A stretch of DNA of 64,000 bases from Streptomyces inhibens. GTDB lineage: Bacteria > Actinomycetota > Actinomycetes > Streptomycetales > Streptomycetaceae. Positions within the stretch are counted from its first letter, which is position 1; every line of letters starts with the position of its first letter. Below the pieces are notes generated by a model, which did not search any database, was not told the DNA's origin, and worked only from the letters and a program-made list of their open reading frames with translations. The position numbers were made by a program, and so were the translations under genes. Location: the NCBI RefSeq assembly GCF_003389455.1, contig NZ_QUAC01000127.1:28757-92756 (forward strand), written 5' to 3'. Shown in pieces: positions 33,321 through 42,048 of this stretch.

Positions 33321-33796
33321 GACGTGGGGCTCGCGGTGGCCTTCGCGCCGTTCTTGTTCGCGGTGCACCAGGTGGCGACGTCCTTGAGGTCGGGCTGCTT
33401 CTCCTTGAGCGACGTCAGAAGCGTCTTGCGGGTGGTGAGCCGGTCGCCGAGGAATGTCGCGATGGCGGAGTGATGGGCCTTCTTGGCGTTGGCGATGCGC
33501 TGCTCCAGGAACTTGATCGAGCCAGGCGTGCCGACCGTGCCCTCCATCCGCTTGATCCGCCGCTCGATCCGGCGCTCCAGCTTCGGCACCCGGTGGCACA
33601 ACTTCTTCGCGCCATCGCCCTTCGGACCCTTGGCGTGCCGGGAGGCGTGCTGGGGGTCCTTGGCATGTGTGGCGACCGAGGCCGGCGGGGCGGCGGGTGC
33701 GCTGTCGGCCGCGTAGGAGGGGATGGCTACGGCCATCATTCCGGTGAGGACGAGGCCAGAGAAGGTCGCTGTCAGGGTCGCCTTGCGACGCTGCAT
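33317..33796 (-). CDS. Secreted helical protein
   Basis: Exported protein of 159 residues. The signal (QRRKATLTATFSGLVLTGMM, cleavage after SYA-ADS) leads to a basic, helical domain: LCHRVPKLERRIERRIKRME, SIKFLEQRIANAKKAHH, LGDRLTTRKTLLTSLKEKQ and a C-terminal VATWCTANK. Two Cys bracket the domain and probably bond. I do not recognise a family; similar proteins lie near two-component systems in other Streptomyces as I recall, but I cannot verify that. ATG 33796 is the signal-peptide start. It is coupled to the small lipoprotein downstream by a 4-base overlap. A two-component system lies about 700 bases upstream on the same strand. Confidence 0.7.
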   Translation of the reverse strand: MQRRKATLTATFSGLVLTGMMAVAIPSYAADSAPAAPPASVATHAKDPQHASRHAKGPKGDGAKKLCHRVPKLERRIERRIKRMEGTVGTPGSIKFLEQRIANAKKAHHSAIATFLGDRLTTRKTLLTSLKEKQPDLKDVATWCTANKNGAKATASPTS

Positions 33797-34011
33797 GAGG
33801 AGTCTCCCATCTGTGTACCGCTGTGTACTGCGCAGATACGGCATACGACATACGGCTTATGGCTTACGGATATGGCACGTGGCTCACGGGCCGCCCGGCT
33901 GGGAAGCAGCGGCAGGTGTGTGCCATGCGAGCGCGAAGGTAGGAGCCGTTCTTGTGGTTTCTTTGTGAGTCCGGGTGGATCGCCTGCCGGGCGGATCGCC
34001 TGCGGGCCGGA

Positions 34012-34428
34012 TCACCTGCCGGGCGGTTCAGTCGTCCGTCCGACCGTGTCCGTGGGATTGGCCGCAGCAGGAGCGGTGGTACTCGTGCCGGCTCCCGCTC
34101 TGCGCACCCCGCTGCCGTCCGCGGTGACCAGGGCGACGCAGACGAAGGTGGCCACGGCGAGACCGGCCGCTGCCAGCCCGGCTATCCACCCATCGCGGGC
34201 CCTGCCGCGGCGAGTTCGCGGCACGGGCGGCACGCGACGGTGGACGGGCCCTTCCGCCACTACTGCGGCGTCGTATCGGGGGCACCCGTGCACACCGTCT
34301 TCGCACAGGCAGCTTCGGGAGCATCAGCCAACAGTGGGGGAGCATCGGCCGACGAGCGATATGCGGCGGCTGCCTGCCACGGCGATTTCCGCGGACCCGA
34401 ACAGGGCTGCGGCGTTACTGGTGCACAT
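34012..34428 (-). pseudogene. Possible degenerate membrane-protein gene
   Basis: ATG 34428 follows a strong GGGAGG ribosome site and opens MCTSNAAALFGSAEIAVAG, but the frame stops at TGA (34324-34326). The same frame resumes downstream and contains a clean transmembrane helix (WIAGLAAAGLAVATFVCVALV) with a Thr/Pro/Gly-rich tail ending at 34012. This could be one gene with a nonsense mutation. The middle part is not convincingly protein-like, so the call is weak. Confidence 0.35.
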
Positions 34429-34482
34429 GGTGTCCTCCCTTCGCGCGACGCGGGCGCTGCGCCCGTCCGCGCGGGGAGGAAA

Positions 34483-35973
34483 CTACGCACGTTCTCTGTG
34501 GAATTCCTGTCGCTGCTGGCCGGTGTCCGACAGCCAGTCCCGGTGCACCGGCACCGCCGCGCCGGGCCGTCCCGCGGGCGTGAGGGGAAAAGTGATCTCG
34601 AAGCGGGCTCCCTGGCCGCCGGGGCCGTTCAGCACGCGTAGGTGTGCGTGGTGCAGGGCGATCTGCTGGGCAACCAAGGTGAGGCCCAGGCCGGAGCCGG
34701 GGCTGTCCGAGCGACGGTGAAAGCGCTCGAAGATCGTCTGCCGTTGCTCCGGTGGCACGCCGGGCCCCTGGTCATCCACGGTGAGGACGGCAGTCGGGGC
34801 GTCGATGTCTCCGGCAGGCCGCAGGGTCACGGCGATATGCGCTCTGCCGTCGGCGGAACGGCCGTGCGCCAGGCAGTTGGCAAGGAGATTGTCCAGCAGC
34901 GAACGCAGCCCCGGCTGCCATCCGTGGACCGTCAGGCCCGGGGCGCTGTCGAGCGTGACCGCGGCCTCGTGACGGGTGCGGCGCAGGTCGGACACGGACG
35001 CGTCCACGAGGTCGGCCAGATCGACGGGCCCGAATGCGTCCGCCTCGACCAGGTCTCCCTGGGCGAGCGCCCGCAGCATCACCAACAACCCCAGCAGGCG
35101 GGCATGCCCGCGCCGCAGGTCGTCCACCGTCTCCGCACGGTCCGCGGGATCGAGATCCTGGAAGGCGTCGAGAATGTCGAGGTTGGTCTGCATGCTCATC
35201 AGCGGAGTGCGCAACTCGTGGGATGCGGCCGCGGAGAAGGAGCGTGCGGTGGCCAGGGCCTCGGCGGTGCGGGTGGCCTGTTCGTCGTAGCGGGCAAGGA
35301 ACGTCTGCAGGGTGTGTGCGAGGTCGTCGACCTCGGTGATCCTGGTCCGTGTGTGCTCCAGGCGTGCCGTGGTCGTGTGCGGGTCGAGGCCGCTGGTGCG
35401 CTGCTGAAGGCGACGCAGCGGCCGGGCCGCGCGAGCCGCCAGCGCCCAGGCCAGGGCAGCGGATACCGGTGCGGCGAGCGCCGCGACGGTGATCACCCGG
35501 CTGCGCACGAGCTGGATCTGCGCCTGGCTCGCGGTGTCCGGAGAGAACAGCCACAGTGTCCCGTTCACCCCGGCCTGACTGCCGTTCACCGGGACCCGCA
35601 AGGCACGCCAGGTCTTTCCGTGCGACCGGACGGTGACCGGGTGCTCGGTCCGGGCGGGCAGCCGCACGGCGGGGCCGGGCTGGGGGCCGTCCATGACGGT
35701 GCCGTACGGGCCGGTCAGGCGGAAGCCGACATCGAGGGCGGAGGAGAAGAGCTTGCGCTGGTGTGCCTGTTCGGCGCGCGGACGGCCGAGGGAAGTCGCG
35801 CGCAGCAGACCGCGGGCCGCCGTGGCCACGGTCCGGGCGCGTTCGTCCAGCCGCTGGTCGGCCTGGGCACGCAGATCTCTGGTGACCAGGCCTACCAGCA
35901 CCCAGCCGGAGGCCACCACCAGCAGCGGTACGACAGCGCCTACCACGATCGCGATCCGGGTGGACAGCCTCAC
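34483..35973 (-). CDS. Sensor histidine kinase (EnvZ/PrrB-like)
   Basis: Membrane sensor kinase of 496 residues. The first helix is IAIVVGAVVPLLVVASGWVLVGLV (about 8-30), then an extracytoplasmic domain to about 150 and a second helix with HAMP (AALAAPVSAALAWALAARAARPLRRL). The HisKA box ARSFSAAASHELRTPLMSMQ has the phospho-accepting His. The HATPase domain has N box LLANCLAHG and G1 DDQGPGVPPE. GTG 35973 overlaps the response regulator stop by 4 bases, so the pair is translationally coupled. The signal is unknown. The secreted helical protein and lipoprotein at 33087-33796 downstream could be targets or accessory sensors. Confidence 0.92.
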   Translation of the reverse strand: MRLSTRIAIVVGAVVPLLVVASGWVLVGLVTRDLRAQADQRLDERARTVATAARGLLRATSLGRPRAEQAHQRKLFSSALDVGFRLTGPYGTVMDGPQPGPAVRLPARTEHPVTVRSHGKTWRALRVPVNGSQAGVNGTLWLFSPDTASQAQIQLVRSRVITVAALAAPVSAALAWALAARAARPLRRLQQRTSGLDPHTTTARLEHTRTRITEVDDLAHTLQTFLARYDEQATRTAEALATARSFSAAASHELRTPLMSMQTNLDILDAFQDLDPADRAETVDDLRRGHARLLGLLVMLRALAQGDLVEADAFGPVDLADLVDASVSDLRRTRHEAAVTLDSAPGLTVHGWQPGLRSLLDNLLANCLAHGRSADGRAHIAVTLRPAGDIDAPTAVLTVDDQGPGVPPEQRQTIFERFHRRSDSPGSGLGLTLVAQQIALHHAHLRVLNGPGGQGARFEITFPLTPAGRPGAAVPVHRDWLSDTGQQRQEFHRERA

Positions 35974-36701
35974 GGTCGGCGCCCCGTTTCGCCGCTCGCG
36001 TCGTCGCGCAGAACGAAGCCGACGCCGCGCACCGTATGCACGATCCTGGACCGTCCACCCGCTTCCAGCTTGCGGCGCAGATAGCTGACGAAGGTGTCCA
36101 CCGCGTCGGTACGGACCTCGAAGTCGTATCCCCACACCCGGTCCAGCAACTGGTCGCGGGTCAGGACCAGCCCCTCGTTGCGGGCCAGGACCTCGAGCAG
36201 CTCGAACTCGCGCCGGGTCAGCTCCACCGTCCTGCCGTCGAGACGGGCGGTGCGCGCCGCCGCGTGGAGCACCAGGCCCCCGACCCGTACGGCGTCGGTG
36301 TCTGCCGGCGGACGTCGGCGCAGCAGCGCGTGCAGGCGCAGCACCAGCTCGTCGAGGGCGAAGGGCTTGACCAGGTAGTCGTCCGCGCCCGCCTGCAAAC
36401 CGGCCACCCGGTCGGCGACCTCGTCGAGCGCGGAGAGCATCAACACCGGTATGTCCTTGCCGTCGGACCGCAGGCGCCGGCACACCGCGATGCCGTCGAG
36501 GTCGGGCATCGAGATGTCCAGGACCACCACGTCGGGCGACTCGTCCGCCACTTTCGCCAGCGCGCCGAGGCCACCGTCCGCCAGATCGACGGCGAACCCG
36601 TTCAACCTCAGCCCGCGCCCCAGCGACCGCCGGATCGCGGCATCGTCGTCCACCAACAAGACCCGCCCCTGACCGGCCCGCACACCCATTCCTGCCTCCA
36701 C
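35970..36701 (-). CDS. OmpR-family response regulator
   Basis: Cytoplasmic response regulator of 243 residues. The receiver domain shows VLLVDDDAAIRRSL (acidic pocket), the phospho-accepting Asp in PDVVVLDISMPDLDG, the conserved Thr/Ser position as MLSALD, and Lys in DDYLVKPF. The C-terminal winged helix is OmpR-type: VELTRREFELLEVLARNEGLVLTRDQLLDRVWGYD, then VDTFVSYLRRKLE. ATG 36701 or 36689 may be the start. It is the first gene of the operon with the kinase, overlapping it by GTGA. All canonical residues are present, so normal phosphotransfer is expected. Confidence 0.92.
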   Translation of the reverse strand: MEAGMGVRAGQGRVLLVDDDAAIRRSLGRGLRLNGFAVDLADGGLGALAKVADESPDVVVLDISMPDLDGIAVCRRLRSDGKDIPVLMLSALDEVADRVAGLQAGADDYLVKPFALDELVLRLHALLRRRPPADTDAVRVGGLVLHAAARTARLDGRTVELTRREFELLEVLARNEGLVLTRDQLLDRVWGYDFEVRTDAVDTFVSYLRRKLEAGGRSRIVHTVRGVGFVLRDDASGETGRRP

Positions 36702-37025
36702 CGTGACCTGCGTCGAACTCGGCCATCATGCGCTACGGCCTGCCGCCTGCCGCCTACTGCCCGGCAGCGGGCGCCGTCGGTCGGACAACGCCGCCGGCCG
36801 CGGCGCGAAGGAGCCAGGCCCACCGGCAGACGGCCATGAAGTCCCTGGTCACGGCGTGGAACGTCGCCACCAGCTCAACCCATGGCCGGCTCCCGCCTGC
36901 CTGCCAGGGGTGAACCGTTCCCCACCGCAGGCCCTCCCACAGGCGCCCTCCACACGCCTCGCCGACACCGGCCGGCAGCCTCACCCGATACCGGTCACTC
37001 CGTTCGACCGTCGCCCGTCCGACCA
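36702..37025. other. Intergenic, promoter region of the two-component operon
   Basis: About 320 bases between two minus-strand genes. No gene or strong structure seen. It should carry the promoter of the response regulator gene. Confidence 0.4.
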
Positions 37026-38123
37026 TCACCCGTCCGCCCACAGGCCACAGCCTCGATCCGCGAAGGCGGGATACCTCGGCAGTGGTGCCACGTCCCACCC
37101 GCCGGCGACCTCCCGCAACAGCAGCCGCATCGTCTCCGCGAGTGCCGGAAAATCCTCCAGCGCGCTCGCCGACTCCCAGCGATACCTCAGCACCTGCCGT
37201 CTTGTCGGCACCGACCGTAAAGTCGGGTGAAGCGGCCCGTCCTCCACGGTGTGCGGCAGCAGACACACCGTCGCGTCCACCGTCCAGACCGCGATCGCCC
37301 GCCGCATCCCGGCCTCCCACACCGCATCCTCACCCAGCGCCGGATACGCCGCCACGACCCCCGCGCGAAAGGCCTGCTCGATCTCCTTCGCCACCCCGGC
37401 CGGCAGGCTGAAGACACCCCAGCAGTTGGCGAACGGCATCCGGCAGTACGCGGCCGTCAGGAAGACCGATTGGAAGCGGGCGGATTCGAAGTCGACCAGC
37501 TGCAACCCGTCCGGGGTGAGAAGTGCGTTGTAGGGGCAGGTGTCGCCCGGAGTGAACGCTGGGTACTCCTCGCTGCCCACCGTCCCGATCCGGGCCAACT
37601 CTCCGGCCAGCCCCCGCGGCACCGCGATTCCGGCGCCGGCGAGCAATGCGAGCAGGTCGGTGGCGTTCCGCTCGATCCACGGCTCGTCCTCCCAGGACAC
37701 CATGCCCTTGTCGTACTGGGTCCGCAGCTGCGCGAGGTCGGCGCGCCGGCGCACCGATACGGCGGCCAATCGTCCGAGCCCGCGACCCCAGGCCAGCAAT
37801 CCCTCCTGTGCGGCCTTCGGATCGTCCCCGAGCAGTACGTCCGCCAGCGTCGGCGCGCCTCCGAGATCCTCCATCACCAGCAGCGGTACCGAGGCGTCCA
37901 CGCCGAGCAGCGCAGGGCCGGCCAGCTGAAGCGAGAGCCCGGCCGCCTCAGAGGTGAAGGAGCGAAGTCCCTCAGGCTCGTTGGTGAACGCCTTGACGAT
38001 CACGCTGCCGCCGGCGGCCGTCCGGCAGCGGAGCACGGTGTTGCCCTCGCTGCCACCCAGATCGACCGGGTCCGACAGCTCGGTACCCAGCAAGTCTCCC
38101 GCGGCCCACAGTGTCACATTCAT
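37026..38123 (-). CDS. Aminoglycoside phosphotransferase-like (APH fold) protein
   Basis: Protein of 365 residues with a small-molecule kinase fold. The N-lobe includes SEGNTVLRCRTAAGGSVIVKAF with the likely ATP-binding Lys. The catalytic loop appears as FTPGDTCPYNALL, where the usual HGD becomes P-G-D with Asp and Asn kept, and VDFESARFQ supplies the metal-binding DFE. A His-to-Pro change in the catalytic loop motif leaves activity possible but uncertain. Related proteins phosphorylate sugars, aminoglycosides or choline-like compounds. The ATG at 38123 fits the domain start. It is divergent from the gene at 38328. Confidence 0.75.
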   Translation of the reverse strand: MNVTLWAAGDLLGTELSDPVDLGGSEGNTVLRCRTAAGGSVIVKAFTNEPEGLRSFTSEAAGLSLQLAGPALLGVDASVPLLVMEDLGGAPTLADVLLGDDPKAAQEGLLAWGRGLGRLAAVSVRRRADLAQLRTQYDKGMVSWEDEPWIERNATDLLALLAGAGIAVPRGLAGELARIGTVGSEEYPAFTPGDTCPYNALLTPDGLQLVDFESARFQSVFLTAAYCRMPFANCWGVFSLPAGVAKEIEQAFRAGVVAAYPALGEDAVWEAGMRRAIAVWTVDATVCLLPHTVEDGPLHPTLRSVPTRRQVLRYRWESASALEDFPALAETMRLLLREVAGGWDVAPLPRYPAFADRGCGLWADG

Positions 38124-38327
38124 CTCGGCATCCTGGCACTGCTGCTTCGGGCGCCCCTTCTGACCGGCTAATCGCCGTACTGACTGCCCTCGCCGTCGCA
38201 ACAACGCGGGTCCGCAGGCCGGCCGAGGTCAGTGCTCACGGAGCGGAAATGCCCGGGTATCAGGGTGGCGAGGCATGCCACGATGACACCCGTTCATCTC
38301 GCAGCGAGGGACAGCCAGGAGTGTGTG

Positions 38328-38819
38328 ATGAAGTACGTCGATCTCGACGCGCAGGTCGGCGGCCTGACCGGAGTCATCGACCCCACCCGCTACCTGGGCC
38401 GGCTGCCCGAGCTCAGCGGGAGCCTGCCTCCCGGGGCTCTGGCCTTCGCCACTGACCCGCAGCACTACAGCTTCAGCGGGAAGCGGTGCGTCAAAGACCT
38501 GACGCTGCAGCAGGTGAGCTTCCTCGGCAACGACGGACAGGACATCGAGGCCTGCTTCCGGCACAACTGCTGGAAGCACGATGAAGACCTGGTGATCCGC
38601 TGGACGGGGGTCGTCCACGTCCGGATCGAGACGCCGGACGGTACTTCCTGGTCCGATCTCGAAACTGTGATCCTGGACGAAATCCTCCCGCACGACCACG
38701 GCTGCTCTCACGAGATGGCCTTCCGACCCGGAACCCTGATGATCACCTGTCGCGATATCACCGCCACTTGGGCCGAGACGGACTGCCCTGACGCCCGCCA
38801 AGGTCAAGGAACAAGCTGA
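38328..38819 (+). CDS. Conserved protein of unknown function
   Basis: Soluble protein of 163 residues, not recognised. It begins MKYVDLDAQVGGLTGVIDP. It contains HYSFSGKRCVKDLTL, CFRHNCWKHDEDLVIRW, and a long WTGVVHVRIETPDGTSW segment that looks like beta strands. The His/Cys-rich middle (CFRHNCWKHDED) could bind a metal, but no known motif matches. ATG 38328 follows AGGAG. It lies between the APH-like gene and the ram cluster without clear linkage to either. Confidence 0.6.
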   Translation: MKYVDLDAQVGGLTGVIDPTRYLGRLPELSGSLPPGALAFATDPQHYSFSGKRCVKDLTLQQVSFLGNDGQDIEACFRHNCWKHDEDLVIRWTGVVHVRIETPDGTSWSDLETVILDEILPHDHGCSHEMAFRPGTLMITCRDITATWAETDCPDARQGQGTS

Positions 38820-38881
38820 GCCACCGCCCCCTCAGCGCCGAGTGCTTGTTGGCGGCAGGGCCAGAGTCCGTTGCACACGCC

Positions 38882-38924
38882 GCCCCCAGGGAGGCCTGCG
38901 TACGCACGCCGCTCCCATGGGGGC
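38882..38924 (+). terminator. Imperfect hairpin after the 38328-38819 gene
   Basis: GCCCCCAGGGAG at 38882-38893 pairs with CTCCCATGGGGGC at 38912-38924 with one bulge and a long loop. It is the only terminator-like structure before ramC. Confidence 0.4.
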
Positions 38925-39064
38925 CGCCTTGCGCTGGCGTACTCCTCAGCCACCCTCCGGCTGAGTCAGGGAATGACCGGATGGTGACAGGGCGCTGATC
39001 GACGGCGGCCCCGGTTGCTCGCTCACCTGCTCGGCAAACATGCGTTTCTCACGGGTTCCTCGTG

Positions 39065-39078
39065 ACAGTCATGACTGT
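39065..39078. promoter_or_regulatory. Perfect 14-bp palindrome upstream of ramC
   Basis: ACAGTCATGACTGT is fully self-complementary and centred about 60 bases before the ramC ATG. Its position suits an activator or repressor site, though RamR is not known to me to need this sequence. Confidence 0.5.
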
Positions 39079-39094
39079 TTCCGGCCCCGCTGGC

Positions 39095-39115
39095 GTGACA
39101 GCGTCGTGGTGTCAC
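39095..39115. promoter_or_regulatory. GTGACA-N9-TGTCAC dyad upstream of ramC
   Basis: Six-base inverted arms at 39095-39100 and 39110-39115 end 16 bases before the ramC start. They overlap the region expected for transcription start or leader, so repression or an RNA fold is possible. Confidence 0.45.
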
Positions 39116-39131
39116 CAGCCGAGGGAGTGGG

Positions 39132-41732
39132 ATGAACAAGGGTTACGCCGTCTTCTGCGACGCAGACCGGCAGTTCTACGACGCTCCCCATCGGCTGCCG
39201 ACGAGCGGCAAGGGCCGTGGCGCGCCGTACGCGACGCTCAGCCGGGATCTGCCGGAGGGCTGGCAGCGCCACCGCTCCGGTGACTGGCTGGCGTTCCGTC
39301 CCCTGGACCGTGAACTCCCCAGTCAGGGCTGGAAGATCCATATCTCCGCCTGCCTGGACAACGCCGAGCGGGTGCTGGCGAAGGTCTGGGAGTACTGCGT
39401 GCCCCGCTCGGTGGCCTTCAAGTGCATGCCCAGCCGCTATCTGCTGCACATCCGCAACGCCAAGTACGCCGACCGTGGCGCCAGCGGAAAATTCATCACG
39501 ATCTACCCGCCCGACGAGGAGCGATGTCGCATCATCGCCGAGGAGCTCGACGAGCTGCTCACCGGCGAACCGGGCCCGTACATCCTCAGTGATCTGCGCT
39601 GGGGCGCCGGTCCAGTGTACCTGCGCTACGGCAGCTTCACCGAGCGGCACTGCTACGACGACAAGGGCGAACTCCGCCCCGCCATCGAGGACGACCGCGG
39701 TCAGTTGGTCCCCGACCGCAGGGAACCCGCCTTCCGTGTCCCGGAGTGGGTCACCCTCCCGGAGTTCCTGGAGCCGCACCTCGCCGCCCGCTCCGCGACC
39801 ACCGTCACCGAGCTGCCGTACGCGATCGAGCAGGCGCTGCACTTCTCCAACGGCGGCGGTGTCTACGTCGGCCGGGATCTGCGCACCGATCAGCGGGTGG
39901 TGCTCAAGGAGGCGCGTCCGCACGCCGGTCTGGCGGCGGACGAAGCGGACGCAGTGGCCCGGCTGGCGCGTGAGCGGGACGCCCTGAAACGGCTGTCCGG
40001 GCTCGGCTGCGCCCCTGAGGTACACGACTGGTTCACCCTCGGCGACCACACCTTCCTGGTGCTGGAATTCATCGAGGGCCGGCCGTTGAACAGCTTCTTC
40101 GCCCACCGCCACCCGCTGATCGAGGCCGACCCGAGTCCCCAGCGCCTCGCGGAGTACACCGAGTGGGCCATGCGCGTCCACGGGCTGGTGGCGGACGCGG
40201 TCAAGGCGATCCACTCCCGGGGCGTGGTCTTCAACGACCTGCACCTCTTCAACATCATGATGTCCGAGGACGAATCCTCCGTCGTGCTCCTGGACTTCGA
40301 AGCCGCCGCCGTCGATGACGAATCCAGCCGCCAGGTGATCGCCAACCCGGGCTTTGTCGCCCCCGCGGACCGCCGGGGCTTCGATGTCGACCACTACGCC
40401 CTCGCCTGCCTGCGTCTGGCACTGTTCCTCCCGCTCACCAGCCTGTTCGCCGTGGACCGCGGCAAGGCGGCACACCTGGCGCAGATCGCCGCCGAACAGT
40501 TCCCGGTGCCCCGCGACTACCTCGATGAAGCGGTGACCGAGATCCTGCGGGGCTATCGGCCCACGAGCGCACCCGAGCACCCGGACGGGGGCGGGGGAGC
40601 GGACTACTTACCCGTATCCCTCGCCGATTGGCCACACAGCCGCGACTCCATGGTCCGCGCCATCCTCGCCTCGGCCACTCCTGACCGGGAGGACCGCTTC
40701 TTCCCCGGTGACATCGCCCAGTTCGCCACGGCAGGCGGCGGCACCTGCTTCGCCTACGGGGCGGCCGGCGTGCTCTACGCCCTGGCCGAAACCGGCGCGG
40801 AGCGCTGCCCGGAGGCGGAGGAGTGGCTTCTGCGGAGGACGAAGACCCCCGCGTCCGGCAGCCCGCTCGGCTTCTACGACGGACTCTCCGGCGTCGCCTG
40901 GGTCCTGGACCGGCTCGGACACCGGGATCGGGCCCTGGACCTCGTCGACACCCTCACCACGCAGAGCTGGCAGGACATCGCACCGGATCTGCACAGCGGA
41001 CTGGCCGGCCTCGGCCTGGCGCTCGACTCCCTGGCCGGTTCCACCGGCGAGCGCTCCCTCGGGGATCGTGCCCTGCACTGTGCCCAACTGGTGGCCGACA
41101 AACTCCAGGCCGGCGCGTCGGCAGCCGACGGCGGCGCCACCACCCGCGCCGGGCTGCTGCACGGCGACAGCGGAGCGGCCCTGCTCTTCCTGCGCCTGTA
41201 CGAGCGCACCGACGACCCGGCACTGCTCGATCTGGCCGCCGACGCGCTGCGCCGGGACCTGGCGCGTTGCGTACGCGGCGCGGGGGGTGCCCTCCAGGTC
41301 AACGAGGGCTGGCGGACCATGCCCTACCTCGGTGCCGGCAGCGTCGGGATCGGCATGGTGCTCGACGACTATCTCGCCCATCGTCCGGACGCCGAGTTCG
41401 AACGGGCGCGGGGCGAGATCGTGCAGGCCGCCCAGGCCAAGTTCTATGCCCAGCCCGGCCTGTTCCGCGGCGCGGCGGGCATGGTGCTCCACCTCAGCCG
41501 CACCACGGCAGGCGGCCCCGGCACCTTCGCTGCCGACCTACGTCGCCAGATCGACTCCCTGTCCTGGGGTGCCATCCCGTACCGCGGGCATCTGGCCTTC
41601 GCCGGGGAGCAGATGATGCGTCTCTCCATGGACCTGAGCACCGGCACCGCCGGATGCCTGCTCGCACTGGGCAGCGCGCTGCACGAGATACCCGTGCACC
41701 TGCCCTTCCTCCCGCCGCCACGGCGGCCCTGA
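39132..41732 (+). CDS. ramC: Class III lanthionine synthetase RamC (LanKC), SapB-type
   Basis: Modification enzyme of 866 residues for the lanthipeptide RamS. It dehydrates Ser by phosphorylation and elimination, then forms lanthionine bridges. The order is standard for LanKC: N-terminal lyase-like region (1 to about 220), central Ser/Thr-kinase-like domain (about 235-500; Lys near 258 in VVLKEARPH, VVFNDLHLFNIMM with the catalytic Asp, VVLLDFEAAAV), and C-terminal LanC-like cyclase (about 540-850). The cyclase is expected to lack zinc ligands in this class. Codon 493 (40608-40610, in ADYLPVS) is TTA, so bldA can limit it. ATG 39132 follows GAGGGAG. RamS lies 61 bases downstream, and two ABC transporter genes follow. 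The assignment rests on the RamS neighbour and architecture. Confidence 0.93.
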   Translation: MNKGYAVFCDADRQFYDAPHRLPTSGKGRGAPYATLSRDLPEGWQRHRSGDWLAFRPLDRELPSQGWKIHISACLDNAERVLAKVWEYCVPRSVAFKCMPSRYLLHIRNAKYADRGASGKFITIYPPDEERCRIIAEELDELLTGEPGPYILSDLRWGAGPVYLRYGSFTERHCYDDKGELRPAIEDDRGQLVPDRREPAFRVPEWVTLPEFLEPHLAARSATTVTELPYAIEQALHFSNGGGVYVGRDLRTDQRVVLKEARPHAGLAADEADAVARLARERDALKRLSGLGCAPEVHDWFTLGDHTFLVLEFIEGRPLNSFFAHRHPLIEADPSPQRLAEYTEWAMRVHGLVADAVKAIHSRGVVFNDLHLFNIMMSEDESSVVLLDFEAAAVDDESSRQVIANPGFVAPADRRGFDVDHYALACLRLALFLPLTSLFAVDRGKAAHLAQIAAEQFPVPRDYLDEAVTEILRGYRPTSAPEHPDGGGGADYLPVSLADWPHSRDSMVRAILASATPDREDRFFPGDIAQFATAGGGTCFAYGAAGVLYALAETGAERCPEAEEWLLRRTKTPASGSPLGFYDGLSGVAWVLDRLGHRDRALDLVDTLTTQSWQDIAPDLHSGLAGLGLALDSLAGSTGERSLGDRALHCAQLVADKLQAGASAADGGATTRAGLLHGDSGAALLFLRLYERTDDPALLDLAADALRRDLARCVRGAGGALQVNEGWRTMPYLGAGSVGIGMVLDDYLAHRPDAEFERARGEIVQAAQAKFYAQPGLFRGAAGMVLHLSRTTAGGPGTFAADLRRQIDSLSWGAIPYRGHLAFAGEQMMRLSMDLSTGTAGCLLALGSALHEIPVHLPFLPPPRRP

Positions 41733-41793
41733 AGCCGGCCCCAGCCGGGGCCGATCATGAAACACCCCGTCCCCATTGATGAGAGGAACCACC

Positions 41794-41922
41794 ATGACCC
41801 TTCTCGACCTGCAGACGATGGAAACCCCCAAGGCCGAGGCCACCGAGGAGCTCCACACCGGCAGCCGCGCGAGCCTGCTGCTCTGCGGCGACAGCAGCCT
41901 GAGCATCACCACCTGTAACTGA
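41794..41922 (+). CDS. ramS: SapB lanthipeptide precursor RamS
   Basis: A 42-residue precursor. The leader is MTLLDLQTMETPKAEA and onward to about residue 21. The core starts near TGSRASLLLCGDSS and ends SLSITTCN. The core contains Ser and Cys pairs that would form two lanthionine rings (S-x-x-L-L-C and S-S-L-S-I-T-T-C). As I remember it, the core matches SapB of S. coelicolor exactly, with differences confined to the leader. SapB is a surfactant that lets aerial hyphae escape the medium. GAGAGGA lies 7 bases before the ATG at 41794. It is in the usual ramC-ramS-ramA-ramB order, and a hairpin follows that may favour high ramS expression. Confidence 0.95.
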   Translation: MTLLDLQTMETPKAEATEELHTGSRASLLLCGDSSLSITTCN

Positions 41923-41972
41923 CTCTTCGTTGCCGCGGAGCCTCGGCTCCCGTAGCGAGAAGGTCACGGCGA

Positions 41973-41999
41973 GCCCCGGGTGGCAACACCGCCCGGGGC
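41973..41999 (+). terminator. Intercistronic hairpin between ramS and ramA
   Basis: GCCCCGGGTGG (41973-41983) pairs with CCGCCCGGGGC (41989-41999) over a CAACA loop, allowing one G-U pair. Placed 50 bases past the ramS stop and 50 before ramA, it may attenuate transcription or protect ramS mRNA, giving more precursor than transporter. Confidence 0.6.
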
Positions 42000-42048
42000 C
42001 TGCCGCCCGTGCCCGTACCCGTCCCCTGGAGGCGAGGTCCCTACCCGC

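Larger units (their letters stand above)
38820..39131 (+). other. Intergenic region upstream of ramC
   Basis: About 310 bases containing an imperfect hairpin (38882-38924) and, close to ramC, two dyads at 39065-39078 and 39095-39115. This region should contain the ramC promoter and the binding sites of its activator. Confidence 0.6.

Noticed and set aside
34483..36729. Single 748-codon minus-strand frame spanning the two-component system
   Set aside because: The first 252 codons are a shadow of the response regulator in another frame; the kinase starts at GTG 35973 overlapping the regulator stop.
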